64,000 nt of DNA from Streptomyces sp. RerS4 (lineage in GTDB: Bacteria > Actinomycetota > Actinomycetes > Streptomycetales > Streptomycetaceae). A program made the position numbers and the translations under genes. The stretch lies in NCBI RefSeq assembly GCF_023515955.1, contig NZ_CP097322.1:5566501-5630500 (forward strand), read 5' to 3'. The notes beneath the pieces were generated by a model that made no database searches, was not told the origin of the DNA, and saw only the letters and a program-made list of their open reading frames with translations. Positions within the stretch are counted from its first letter, which is position 1; each line of letters starts with the position of its first letter. Positions 48,462-56,702 of this stretch are shown piece after piece.

Positions 48462-49355
48462 TCAGGCCCGCCGCGCCGTGATCAGGGCGGGCGACAACCG
48501 GCCCGCCAGGTACTCCGCGCGGGCCGCCGTGAGGGTGTCGCGGATGAGGTCGGCCGGCGCGGCCCCGTAGATCCCCGCGACACTGCCCCGGAAGATCCGG
48601 ACCACCTTCAACCGGTCCGACAGCAACGCCACCGCCCAGTCCGCCAGATCACGCCGGACCACGTCCACGAAGCCCGCGCGTTCCACCTGCCGCAGCCGCT
48701 CGGCCAGCGGGGTCGTGAAGAACACCCCGCGCGGATGGGTGACGCGGAACGCCTCCGACGGCCCGTCCGCGCCGGGCGTCAGGCTCACCTCCTCGGTCAG
48801 GGCGAGCAACCCGCCGGGGCGCAGGAGCCGTCCGGCCTCGCGTACGACCGCGCCCGGCGCGGGAAAGTGCGGCATGGATCCCGTGATCAACACGACGTCG
48901 AGCGAGGCGTCGGCGAGGGGAACGGCCTCGGCCGAGGCGCACAGGGCCGTCATCGCGGTGCGGCCCTGCGCCCGGTTGATGTTCCGGCCGACCGCGCAGT
49001 GTTCGGGGACGAGATCGACTCCGAAGGCGCGCCGCACCGGCGACCCGCCGGCGGCGATCCGGTCCACGGTGTACCGCAGGGCGCCCCCGAATCCGCTGCC
49101 CAGCTCGCACAGATCGGCGGTCGGCCCGCCGCGGTCGAGGACGGCCGCGGCGACCAGGTCACAGCCTTGCGGCCCGAAGTGCCCCATCTGGTCGAGGCCC
49201 AGCAGCCCGGCGGGCCCCTCCTCGCCGGTGAACTCGACGATGGAGCGCTCGGTGCGCTCCCAGTCGTGGAGCGCCGGGAAGAGGTCCCGGTGGTAGCGGT
49301 ACTGGACCTCGCGCTGCTCGCTCGCCGGATCGGCGGCGGGTCCGCTGTGCGGCAC
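48462..49355 (-). CDS. SAM-dependent methyltransferase
   Basis: A 297-residue class-I methyltransferase. Motif I is LCELGSGFGGALRYTV, followed by FGVDLVPEHCAVGRNINR, LDVVLITGSMPHFPAPGAVVREAGRLLRPGGLLALTEEVSL. This resembles small-molecule O-, N- or C-methyltransferases of secondary metabolism. GTG start with AAGGAG 7 bases upstream. It follows the aminotransferase gene by 34 bp in the same direction, so the two form an operon. Confidence 0.82.
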   Translation of the reverse strand: MPHSGPAADPASEQREVQYRYHRDLFPALHDWERTERSIVEFTGEEGPAGLLGLDQMGHFGPQGCDLVAAAVLDRGGPTADLCELGSGFGGALRYTVDRIAAGGSPVRRAFGVDLVPEHCAVGRNINRAQGRTAMTALCASAEAVPLADASLDVVLITGSMPHFPAPGAVVREAGRLLRPGGLLALTEEVSLTPGADGPSEAFRVTHPRGVFFTTPLAERLRQVERAGFVDVVRRDLADWAVALLSDRLKVVRIFRGSVAGIYGAAPADLIRDTLTAARAEYLAGRLSPALITARRA

Positions 49356-49389
49356 GGTGACGCTCCTTCGGGTCGACGTTCGCCGGGCG

Positions 49390-50667
49390 CTACCGGGGCC
49401 CGGGTCCGGGGGGTCGGAACTCGTCGGGCACGGCCGCGCAGACGGCGTCGAGGATCGCGAGGGCCTCCTCGGCCTCCTCGTCCGAGGCGATCAGGGGCGG
49501 CAGCAGCCGCAGCACCTCCGGCCGGCCCAGGCAGGGCGAGACCACGAGCCCCCTGCGGCCCAGCTCCATCAACACCTCCCCGGCCGTCGCGGCGGTGGTG
49601 AACTCCACGCCCCACAGCAGGCCCCGGCCGCGCACCTCGGCGATCAGGTCCGGGTGCCGCCCGGCGATCCGGGCCAGGCCGCCGGAGAAGAGGTCGGCCA
49701 ACCGCGCGCCGCGCGGCGCGAGTTCCTCGATCGCCGTCAGGGTGGCGAGACCGGTCGCCGCGCCCAGCGGATGCCCGGAGAACGTCGTGGTGTGCGTGAA
49801 CGGGTCGGCGGTCAGCGGCGCGTACAGCTCCGGCGTGGCCAGGACGGCGGACACCGGCTGGACGCCGCCGCCGAGGGCCTTGCCCAACAGCACGGCGTCG
49901 GGTCGCATCCCGAGGTCGGCACTGACCAGCCGGGGTCCGCACCGGCGCAGCCCGGTCTGGATCTCGTCGGCGAGGACGAAGGCGCCGTGCGCGTGCGCGG
50001 CGTCGGCGAGGGCCCGCAGGAATCCGGGCTCCAGGGGCCGCACCCCGCCCTCGCCCTGGACCGGCTCCACGAGGACGGCGGCCACGTCACCGGGCCCGAA
50101 GGCCGCCGGGAGCGCCGACACGTCGGCCGGGATGTGGCTCACCCCGCCGAGCAGCGGCTCCAACGAGCGCCGGTAGCGGGCGTTCCAGGTCGCGGCCAGC
50201 GCGCCGAGGGACTTGCCGTGGTAGGCGCCCTCGATCGCGATCACCCGCGTGCGGCCGGTGGCCAGGCGGGCCAGCTTCAGCGCCGCCTCCACCGCGTCGC
50301 ACCCGTTCAGCCCGAGCCACACCTTCGTCAGCCGCTCCGGCTCGGCCCAGGCCACGAGAGCGCGGGCGAGTTCGGCGGTCGTCCCGTTGGCCAGGACGCG
50401 GCTGGACACCGGCATCGCGTCCAGTTCACGGCGTACGGCTGCCAGTACGGCGGGGTGGCGCTGCCCGAGGAGGGTCACCGCGTAGCTTCCGAAATCGAGC
50501 GCGCCGCGGCCGTCGGACAGCCGCAGCCGGGCCCCTTCGCCGCTGCTCTCGATGGCACCGCAACCGTTCATGCCGTAGACCAGGGCCAATTGGGGCGACT
50601 GGTGCCTGCGCGTCGCGTCGAGCGCGCCCCGGGCGGTCCCGCGTCCGTCGGTCGCGTCCACCGCCAC
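49390..50667 (-). CDS. Class-III PLP aminotransferase
   Basis: A protein of about 425 residues related to acetylornithine/4-aminobutyrate aminotransferases: SDGRGALDFGSYAVTLLGQRHPAV, AVLVEPVQGEGGVRPLEPGFLRAL, LADEIQTGLRRCGP, and the PLP lysine in DAVLLGKALGGGVQPVSAVLA. GTG 50667 is preferred because AGGAG lies 6 bases upstream; starting at ATG 50733 would add 22 residues made of DRSTP repeats. In this cluster it probably aminates a ketone on the cyclitol or acyl intermediate. It is divergent from the nucleotidyltransferase-like gene. Confidence 0.87.
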   Translation of the reverse strand: MAVDATDGRGTARGALDATRRHQSPQLALVYGMNGCGAIESSGEGARLRLSDGRGALDFGSYAVTLLGQRHPAVLAAVRRELDAMPVSSRVLANGTTAELARALVAWAEPERLTKVWLGLNGCDAVEAALKLARLATGRTRVIAIEGAYHGKSLGALAATWNARYRRSLEPLLGGVSHIPADVSALPAAFGPGDVAAVLVEPVQGEGGVRPLEPGFLRALADAAHAHGAFVLADEIQTGLRRCGPRLVSADLGMRPDAVLLGKALGGGVQPVSAVLATPELYAPLTADPFTHTTTFSGHPLGAATGLATLTAIEELAPRGARLADLFSGGLARIAGRHPDLIAEVRGRGLLWGVEFTTAATAGEVLMELGRRGLVVSPCLGRPEVLRLLPPLIASDEEAEEALAILDAVCAAVPDEFRPPGPGPR

Positions 50668-50680
50668 CGTCCTCTCCTGA

Positions 50681-50725
50681 TCCGGCGTCGACCGGTCCGG
50701 CGTCGACCGGTCCGGCGTCGACCGG
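50681..50725. repeat. 15-bp tandem repeat, three perfect units
   Basis: TCCGGCGTCGACCGG is repeated exactly at 50681-50695, 50696-50710 and 50711-50725, with a degenerate fourth start at 50726. It lies in the leader of the aminotransferase gene, or encodes DRSTP repeats if translation starts at 50733. Confidence 0.92.
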
Positions 50726-50784
50726 TCCGGCATCGACGTCCAGGCACGGTTCTAGCGCTCCGCCGCGCCCGCTGAGAAGTCGCG

Positions 50785-50801
50785 TTCCGGCTGCCGGAAC
50801 G
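50785..50801. promoter_or_regulatory. Dyad in the divergent aminotransferase/nucleotidyltransferase promoter
   Basis: GTTCCGG-CTG-CCGGAAC has perfect 7-bp arms. A second imperfect palindrome, CCGGAAGAATTTTCGG, lies at 50860-50875. Both are between the divergent gene starts at 50667 and 50894, and both carry CCGGAA, so one regulator may bind twice. Confidence 0.5.
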
Positions 50802-50893
50802 TTCGTTGCCAGGCATCCGCGGCTGCTGGAAGCCTGGGCGAGCCTGAGGGAGTTCCGCGCCGGAAGAATTTTCGGAAAGGTGCACCGACCGCA

Positions 50894-51937
50894 ATGGAGA
50901 CCACCACGGCACGCGCCGCCGCATTCCCGACCGGCGCCGTTCTGGAGGAACGCCTGGACGCGTTCCTCGCGGAGCGCGGGATCACCCGCGACGCGGTCCG
51001 CCGGGAAGTGGACCAGGGCGTCGGCAGTCCGGTGCTCGCCGTCGTCGCCGGATCGGTGCTCGCCGGTTTCGGCAACCACCGCAGCGACCTCGACCTGCTC
51101 GTCCTCGTGGAGAGCGAGAGGCTCACCCGCTTCCCCGTCCAGTCCCACGAGCACGGCACGCTGATGGACGTCAACTTCCGCCGGGCGAGCGCCGTCCGGG
51201 ACACCACGGCCGCCCTGCGCACCGACCCCTGGCCCCGGTTCGACTCGGTCGACGAAGCCGGCTGGAACCACCGGCGCCGCGCCCTCAACACCGCGAACCG
51301 GCTGGCCCTCGGGCTGCCGCTCGTCGCCGCGCCGCCCTGGGACGCCTGGCACGAGGCCCTGCGCCGCCCGTGGCTCGCCGAGGTCGTGGAGCAGTGGTGG
51401 ACGGTGGAGGCGCACCGGCTCGCCCAGGCCGCCCGCTGGCTGCTGCCCGCCAAGCCGATGGCCGCCGCCGCCCGCGCCCGGGAGGCGGTCGTCGCCGCGC
51501 TGAGCGCGCGGGCGGCGGCCGGCGGGGAGACGTACTTCGCCGCCAAGTGGGTGGGGGAGAAGCTCAAGGCACTGGACGACACCGAGGGCCTGACCGTCCT
51601 GCGCGACGCGTTGACGCCCCCGCTCGACCCCGGGGAGCGGGCGGCGCACTGCCTGGCCCACGTCGACCGGTTGGCCGGCGAGCCCGCGTCGCTGCACGCG
51701 GTGCTGCGCTGGTCCACCGGCGTCGGAACCACCGTGCTGGAGGACCGTACGGTCGTGGACCGCTGGCAGCTGCGCGCCCTGGAGGTGCTCCGCGCGGACC
51801 TGCCGGCCGCGGACAGCGACGCGGTCATCTGGTCGGGCCCCCTCGGCTCCGCCCTCCCGGACGACCTGGCCCCGCTGTTCGCCGGCGACATGGTGTGGCT
51901 GGGCGTCGCCCGACCCGATCCGGAGGTCCCCGCGTGA
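50894..51937 (+). CDS. Nucleotidyltransferase-fold protein, unknown substrate
   Basis: A 347-residue protein. The pol-beta/MNT-type motif is VVAGSVLAGFGNHRSDLDLLVLVESERL near residues 50-75, with the paired aspartates of an active site. A later helical part (WHEALRRPWLAEVVEQWWTVEAHRLAQAARWLL) looks like the four-helix substrate domain of such enzymes. It could transfer NMP to a small molecule or protein. GTGA overlap with the next gene shows tight coupling. I recall similar orphan proteins in Streptomyces biosynthetic clusters but cannot name the family. Confidence 0.65.
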   Translation: METTTARAAAFPTGAVLEERLDAFLAERGITRDAVRREVDQGVGSPVLAVVAGSVLAGFGNHRSDLDLLVLVESERLTRFPVQSHEHGTLMDVNFRRASAVRDTTAALRTDPWPRFDSVDEAGWNHRRRALNTANRLALGLPLVAAPPWDAWHEALRRPWLAEVVEQWWTVEAHRLAQAARWLLPAKPMAAAARAREAVVAALSARAAAGGETYFAAKWVGEKLKALDDTEGLTVLRDALTPPLDPGERAAHCLAHVDRLAGEPASLHAVLRWSTGVGTTVLEDRTVVDRWQLRALEVLRADLPAADSDAVIWSGPLGSALPDDLAPLFAGDMVWLGVARPDPEVPA

Positions 51938-52503
51938 CGTCCCCCGCCGATGCCCCCGCCGATGCCCCCGTGGTCGCCCCCGTGGTCGCCGCGACCGACC
52001 TGCGCCGGCTCCTCGCGTTCCGGGCCCACGGCGCGGCCCGCCTGCTGCTCGGCTGCCGGGCCCGCCTGGAGGACGTGGAGGGTGCCACCCTCGCCGGCCA
52101 GAGCGAGGTCGCCGTCCTCATGGCGTACGAGCTCGTCCAGCTGTCCCTGTCCGTACGCGGCCTGCGCACGCGGGGCGAGCTGAGCTACGGGCGCGACGAG
52201 GCCGCCCACGACCCGTTCGCGGGCGTGCCGGACGCGGAGATCGAGGCCGGGCTGGCCCTCGTCGCGGAGGGCCGGGAGGCCGCGAACGGCGAGGACGGGC
52301 GCGGCGATGAGTGGCTGGGGCGGCTGCGCGCGCACCTGCGGGAGACCGAGGCCCTCCTCGGGTACCGCGAGCCGCTGCCCGACGTACGGTCCGCCGCCGG
52401 TCTGATGAAGGGCTTCAAACTCGCCCGGACCTGGCAGCCCCACCTGGCGCGCGTCGGCCTCCCCGACCTCCTCCCGGACGCCTGGACCCGGCGTGTCGAC
52501 TGA
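51934..52503 (+). CDS. Unknown protein coupled to the nucleotidyltransferase
   Basis: A 189-residue, probably all-helical protein. After an Ala/Pro/Asp/Val-rich start the blocks are LRRLLAFRAHGAARLLLGCRARLEDVEGATLAGQSEVAVLMAYELVQLSLSVRGLRTRGEL and HLRETEALLGYREPLPDVRSAAGLMKGFKLARTW. GTG start inside the upstream stop codon. No catalytic motif is visible. The pairing with an MNT-fold partner recalls HEPN-MNT pairs, but no RX4-6H HEPN motif is present. Its stop region also holds the probable start of the next gene. Confidence 0.55.
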   Translation: MTSPADAPADAPVVAPVVAATDLRRLLAFRAHGAARLLLGCRARLEDVEGATLAGQSEVAVLMAYELVQLSLSVRGLRTRGELSYGRDEAAHDPFAGVPDAEIEAGLALVAEGREAANGEDGRGDEWLGRLRAHLRETEALLGYREPLPDVRSAAGLMKGFKLARTWQPHLARVGLPDLLPDAWTRRVD

Positions 52504-52614
52504 CCCCGGCGCCGCCCGCGCCCGCCCGCCGCCGCCGCCGCCGCCCCGCCCGCCGCACCCCTGACCCTGCGCGGCGTCGGCAAGCGGTACGGCGCCACGA
52601 CGGCCCTGGACGAC

Positions 52615-53472
52615 GTGACGCTGGACATCGCCGAAGGCGAGGTCGTGGGCCTGATCGGGCACAACGGCGCGGGCAAGACGACGCTGATGTCCCTGGTCGC
52701 GGGACTGCTGCGGCCCGACGCGGGGGAGATCGAGGTACTCGGGACCTCCCCGGCCCGCGACCCGCGCCGGGCCCGCCTCCGCCTCGGCCTCGCCCCCCAG
52801 GAACTGGGCGTCTACCCGCCCCTGACCGTCCGGCAGAACCTGCGCTTCTTCGCGGAACTCGCCGGCCTGCGCCGCCGCGAGATCGCCCGGCGGATCGAGG
52901 AGGTCGCCGAACCGCTCGGCCTCGCCGACCTGCTCGAACGCCGCGTCGCCCGGCTCTCCGGCGGCGAGCAGCGACGCGTGCACACCGCCCTGGCCCTGCT
53001 GCACCGACCGAGGCTGCTCCTGCTCGACGAGCCGACCGCGGGCGTCGACGTCGAGACCCGGGCCCGGCTCATCGCGTACGTCCGCGAACTCGCCGCGGGC
53101 GGCACGGCGGTCTGCTACTCCACCCACTACCTCGGCGAGGTCGAAGACCTCGACGCGAGCGTGGCCGTGCTCGAACGCGGCCGGCTCGTCGCGCGCGGCA
53201 CGATCGACGAACTCGTCCGCGCGCACGGCGAGGGCGCGGTGGAACTCTCCTTCTCCGGCCCCGCGCCCGCGCTGCGCGTGCCCTGGCCGGTGACCCGCGC
53301 CGACTCCGTCCTGCGCGTCCACGCCCGGGACCCGCACCTGGCCGCGCCCCAGGTGCTCGCGGCCCTCGGCGAATCGACGCCGCCGCTGGTCAACCTCCGG
53401 GTGGTCCGGCCCGGCCTGGAGAGCGTGTTCCTGCACCTGACGGGCGCCGCCGAGGCGGGTCGCCATGGGTGA
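52615..53472 (+). CDS. ABC transporter ATPase with frame problem at its 5' end
   Basis: A 285-residue exporter ATPase: Walker A GHNGAGKTT, Q-loop APQELGVYPPL, signature LSGGEQRRVHTALALL, Walker B LLLLDEPTAGVD. From GTG 52615 the protein lacks its first strand and A-loop. These are encoded just upstream in the same frame (LTLRGVGKRYGATTALDDV, 52561-52617), where no usable start exists after the in-frame stop at 52501. A natural start, GTG 52493, overlaps the upstream stop but is in another frame and ends at TGA 52562. One base missing in the CCG-rich tract 52523-52556 would join them. It pairs with the permease at 53465. Confidence 0.75.
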   Translation: MTLDIAEGEVVGLIGHNGAGKTTLMSLVAGLLRPDAGEIEVLGTSPARDPRRARLRLGLAPQELGVYPPLTVRQNLRFFAELAGLRRREIARRIEEVAEPLGLADLLERRVARLSGGEQRRVHTALALLHRPRLLLLDEPTAGVDVETRARLIAYVRELAAGGTAVCYSTHYLGEVEDLDASVAVLERGRLVARGTIDELVRAHGEGAVELSFSGPAPALRVPWPVTRADSVLRVHARDPHLAAPQVLAALGESTPPLVNLRVVRPGLESVFLHLTGAAEAGRHG

Positions 53473-54247
53473 CGGAGCCCCGGGCCGGATCGCCGCCCTC
53501 GTCCGGCAGGACTGCCGGCTGCTCGTACGCGACCCCGCGCCGCTGGTCGTCCGTACGGTCATGCCCCTGCTGATCATGGCCTTCATGCTGCCGCTGTTCC
53601 GCACGGCGCTGCGGGCCGACGACGTACCCGACGCCACGGGAGCCGAACAGGCCGTGCCCGGCATGGCGGTGATGTTCCTCTTCTTCCTCGTCACCGTCGT
53701 GGGCTTCGCGATGTTCCGGGAGCACGGCTGGAACACCTGGGACCGGCTCCGGGCGGGCCCCGCCCGGCCGTTCGAGCTGATCGCGGGCCGGGTCGTGGTG
53801 CCGCTCGCCGTCGCGGTGGTGCAGCTGGCCGTGGTGTTCGTCGCGGGCGGGCTGCTGTTCGACCTGCGGGTACGCGGCCCCTGGCTCGCCCTCGTCGTGG
53901 TGGGCGTACCCCTCGCGCTGTGCGTGGTGCTGGTCGGCCTCGCGCTGGTGGCGCTCTGCCGGACGATCGCCCAGCTCAGCGTCTTCGCCAACCTCCTCGC
54001 GCTCCTCTTCGCCGGCCTCGGCGGCGCGCTGACCCCACTGTCCGCGCTGCCGCAGTGGGCGCGCCCGCTCGCCCCGGGCGTGCCCAGCTACTGGGCGATG
54101 CGCGGCTTCTCCACCGTCATCCTCGACGGCGGCGGCGTGCGCGCGGTGCTGCTCCCGGCCGGGGTCCTGTGCGCGTTCGCGGCCGGCCTGACCGTCGTGA
54201 CCCTGCTCTTCCTCCGGGCCCACCACCGCAAGCTGTCGTGGTCCTGA
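53465..54247 (+). CDS. ABC-2 type transporter permease
   Basis: A 260-residue membrane protein with six hydrophobic segments: VVRTVMPLLIMAFMLPLF, AVMFLFFLVTVVGFAMF, VVVPLAVAVVQLAVVFVAGGLLF, WLALVVVGVPLALCVVLVGLALVALC, FANLLALLFAGLGGALTPL and LLPAGVLCAFAAGLTVVTLLFL. The ABC-2 layout matches DrrB-type export of antibiotics or other small molecules. It overlaps the ATPase gene by 8 bp and very likely exports the product of this cluster. Confidence 0.87.
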   Translation: MGDGAPGRIAALVRQDCRLLVRDPAPLVVRTVMPLLIMAFMLPLFRTALRADDVPDATGAEQAVPGMAVMFLFFLVTVVGFAMFREHGWNTWDRLRAGPARPFELIAGRVVVPLAVAVVQLAVVFVAGGLLFDLRVRGPWLALVVVGVPLALCVVLVGLALVALCRTIAQLSVFANLLALLFAGLGGALTPLSALPQWARPLAPGVPSYWAMRGFSTVILDGGGVRAVLLPAGVLCAFAAGLTVVTLLFLRAHHRKLSWS

Positions 54248-54310
54248 AGCGGGCCGGCCGCGACAGCCCACCGCGCGACAGCCCATCCTGCGACATCCGA
54301 GAGGGGCGCC

Positions 54311-54967
54311 ATGCCCGCCGTCGTGGTCTTCGACTGTTTCGACACCGTCGTCCTGTCCCGCCCGCTCCCGGGCCCCGAGTGGTTCACCTCCTGCCTCGCC
54401 GACGTCCTGGCCCTGGACGCGCGGTGCGCCGGGGAGGTCGTCCACACGGTCTTCGGCGCCGTCCTCGCCGCGATGGCGGACCGCTCCGCGCTCCAGCCAT
54501 CGACCCTCGGCCTGTTGGAGGCGGCCCTGCGGGAGCGGGGCGAGCGGCGAGAGCGCGCCGACCTGGAGGAGGCCCTGTGGCACGCGCTGGGCGGCGCGGA
54601 TCCCGAGCACTACGCGTTGTGCGCGCCGGCGGCGGACGCGATGCGCCGGCTCGCGGCCGCCGGGCACACCGTTCGCCTCCTGTCCAACTGCTACCTGCCC
54701 GGCACCCTCATGGAACGGCTCCTGCGCCGGCTGGAGGTGCCCGAGGTGTACGACCGGGCCCTGTTCACGGCCGACGGCGGGCCGAAGAAACCCGATCCCC
54801 GCGCCTTTCGGTTCATCGGCGAGGGCGCGTTCGAGCGGCGCGTCATGGTCGGGGATTCCGAGGAACTCGACATCGAACCGGCCCGCGCCCTCGGCTGGGA
54901 CACCGTACGCGTGGAGCCGGGAAAACCCGACCTCACGGAACTCCTCGCGCTATGGGAGCGCCCCTGA
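54311..54967 (+). CDS. HAD-family hydrolase
   Basis: A 218-residue haloacid-dehalogenase-fold protein. Motif I is VVVFDCFDTVVLS, motif II is VRLLSNCYLPG, motif III lysine is in GPKKPDPRAF, and motif IV is MVGDSEELDIEPARALGW. The DCFDT form and all four motifs suggest an active phosphatase on a small phosphorylated substrate. In the cluster it could dephosphorylate a cyclitol phosphate intermediate. It has its own short spacer (63 bp) after the permease. Confidence 0.85.
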   Translation: MPAVVVFDCFDTVVLSRPLPGPEWFTSCLADVLALDARCAGEVVHTVFGAVLAAMADRSALQPSTLGLLEAALRERGERRERADLEEALWHALGGADPEHYALCAPAADAMRRLAAAGHTVRLLSNCYLPGTLMERLLRRLEVPEVYDRALFTADGGPKKPDPRAFRFIGEGAFERRVMVGDSEELDIEPARALGWDTVRVEPGKPDLTELLALWERP

Positions 54968-55079
54968 GGATTCGTGTTCCGCACAAAGAAACACCTGCTG
55001 ATAAGAGCCCCACGCTCGCCCTATGTTCATCCCGTACCGCACCGGAATTCCCCGCCCGCGCCCGTCCGGAAGGAGAGGC

Positions 55080-56219
55080 ATGACGGAAAGCGCCGAGGCC
55101 CCCCACCTGGCCCTCCTGAACGCCGGCTGGAGCACGCTCTGGACGCCGGCGCCGGCCCGCGAGGGCGCCACCGGCCCCGACCGCATCCGCGCCCTGACCG
55201 CGAGCGGCTACGCGGCCCTGCCGATCCCCCGCGAGTTCGGCGGGGCGGGCGCGAGCCTGGTCGAAGTGGCCGCCGCGCAAAGGTCGTTGGGCATGGCCGA
55301 CCCCTCCGCCGCGATCGCCCTCAACATGCACGCGTTCACCGTCGGGCTGATGGCCGACTACTGGCAGCGCCACCGTGACTCCAGTTGGATGCTGCTGGAG
55401 GGGATCGCCCAGACCGGCGCCCTCGTCGCGTCCGCGTTCGCCGAGCCGGGCGGCAGCCCGAATTTCATGAGCAGCCGCTCCGAGGCGGAGCAGACCGCCA
55501 AGGGGTACCGCGTCCGCGGGGTGAAGTTCCCCTGCTCCCTCGCGACCACGGCCACCCTCGTGTGCCTGACGGCCCGGGTCAGCGGGACGGACGACACGAT
55601 CCTCGCCCTGTGCCCCCGCTCATCGCCCGGCCTCACCGTCGAGGGGGAGTGGGCCTCCCTCGGCATGACGGACTCGGACACGGCCCGCCTCGTCCTGCGG
55701 GACGTCGAACTGGACGACCGGCTCGTCTTCCACCGGGGCCCCGCCGACGTCATCGACGAGAACGTGATCTCCGGCACGACCTGGTTCGCCGTCCTGCTGA
55801 GCGCCACCTACCACGGCGTGCTGAGCGGGCTGCTGGACGTGGCGTACCGCCAGGTGATCCGGGCGGGCGCGTACGGGCCGAGGACCGCCCTCCTCGGCCG
55901 CGCCACCCGCGAACTGCTGACCCTCGGCGGAGCCTGCCGCCAACTCGCCGCGGACTTCACCTCCGGCGCGCTCGCGGGACGGGCGGCCCTGGCCGCGGCC
56001 GTCGGGCTGCGCGCCTCGCTCAGCGACACCCGCGACCGGGTCCTGGCCGCCGTCACCCCGGTCGTCGGCAGCCGGCTCTACGGACGCGGACAGCCGGCCG
56101 CCGCCCTCCTGGTCGACTCGCTCGCCGTCCACCACCATCCGCCGTCGCTCCTGACCTGCGACGAGGCGGTCGGCGCCTTCTGCACGGGACGAGAGATCAG
56201 CTTCGACCCGGCCGGCTGA
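55080..56219 (+). CDS. Acyl-CoA dehydrogenase-like protein lacking the usual catalytic glutamate
   Basis: A 379-residue ACAD-fold protein. AGGAGAGG precedes the ATG at 55080. The start is IPREFGGAGASLVEVAAAQRSLGMADPSAAIAL and the FAD part is VASAFAEPGGSPNF. The C-terminal half contains VVGSRLYGRGQPAAALLVDSL but no YEGxxx(I/V)Q segment, which holds the base of normal acyl-CoA dehydrogenases. It may be a flavin hydroxylase/desaturase of the secondary-metabolite group. An SRPBCC gene follows 39 bp later. Confidence 0.75.
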   Translation: MTESAEAPHLALLNAGWSTLWTPAPAREGATGPDRIRALTASGYAALPIPREFGGAGASLVEVAAAQRSLGMADPSAAIALNMHAFTVGLMADYWQRHRDSSWMLLEGIAQTGALVASAFAEPGGSPNFMSSRSEAEQTAKGYRVRGVKFPCSLATTATLVCLTARVSGTDDTILALCPRSSPGLTVEGEWASLGMTDSDTARLVLRDVELDDRLVFHRGPADVIDENVISGTTWFAVLLSATYHGVLSGLLDVAYRQVIRAGAYGPRTALLGRATRELLTLGGACRQLAADFTSGALAGRAALAAAVGLRASLSDTRDRVLAAVTPVVGSRLYGRGQPAAALLVDSLAVHHHPPSLLTCDEAVGAFCTGREISFDPAG

Positions 56220-56258
56220 GCCGCCCGCCCCCACCCTGCCCGAAGGAGACCCGGAGCC

Positions 56259-56702
56259 ATGCCCCACGTCGAGGTCAACCTGCCCATCAAGGCCCCGGCG
56301 GCCGACGCCTGGCGAGCCGTCACCCGGCTGGAGGACTACGCCGAGTACATGGAGAACGTCGAGTCGGTGACCGTCCTCGGGGAGACGGAATCCGGCACCC
56401 GCACCAGCGAATGGTCGGTCCTGCTGAAGGGATCCGTCCTCGAATGGGTGGAGGAGGACGAGCTCGACGAGGTGAACCGCGTCATGTCGTTCACCCAGGT
56501 CTCCGGAGACCTCGACGAGTTCACCGGGTACTGGCGCGTCGACGACCGCGGCGACGGCGGCTCCGTCGTCGTCTTCTCCGTCGACTTCGAGATCGGCATA
56601 CCCCTGCTCGCCGACATGCTGAACCCCGTCGCCGCCAAGGCCCTGCGCGAGAACTCCGAGCACATGCTCCGGGCCATCGAGCGGCGGATCACGGTGTCGT
56701 GA
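56259..56702 (+). CDS. SRPBCC (START-like, polyketide cyclase/dehydrase) protein
   Basis: A 147-residue ligand-binding fold: VEVNLPIKAPAADAWRAVTRLEDYAEYMENVESVTVL at the N terminus, TSEWSVLLKGSVLEWVEEDELDEVNRVMSFTQVSGDLDEFTGYWRV in the middle, and a closing helix KALRENSEHMLRAIERRI. Members bind hydrophobic or aromatic intermediates and sometimes cyclise them. No PKS is present, so a cyclase role is not implied. It overlaps the SDR gene by GTGA. Confidence 0.82.
   Translation: MPHVEVNLPIKAPAADAWRAVTRLEDYAEYMENVESVTVLGETESGTRTSEWSVLLKGSVLEWVEEDELDEVNRVMSFTQVSGDLDEFTGYWRVDDRGDGGSVVVFSVDFEIGIPLLADMLNPVAAKALRENSEHMLRAIERRITVS

Noticed and set aside
51934..52503. Helical partner considered as a HEPN toxin
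   Set aside because: No RX4-6H motif is found and the operon is biosynthetic.
50752..53991. A 1079-residue open frame on the minus strand
   Set aside because: It is antisense to the nucleotidyltransferase-like gene and the ABC exporter genes, which have clear motifs. It shows only low-complexity sequence.
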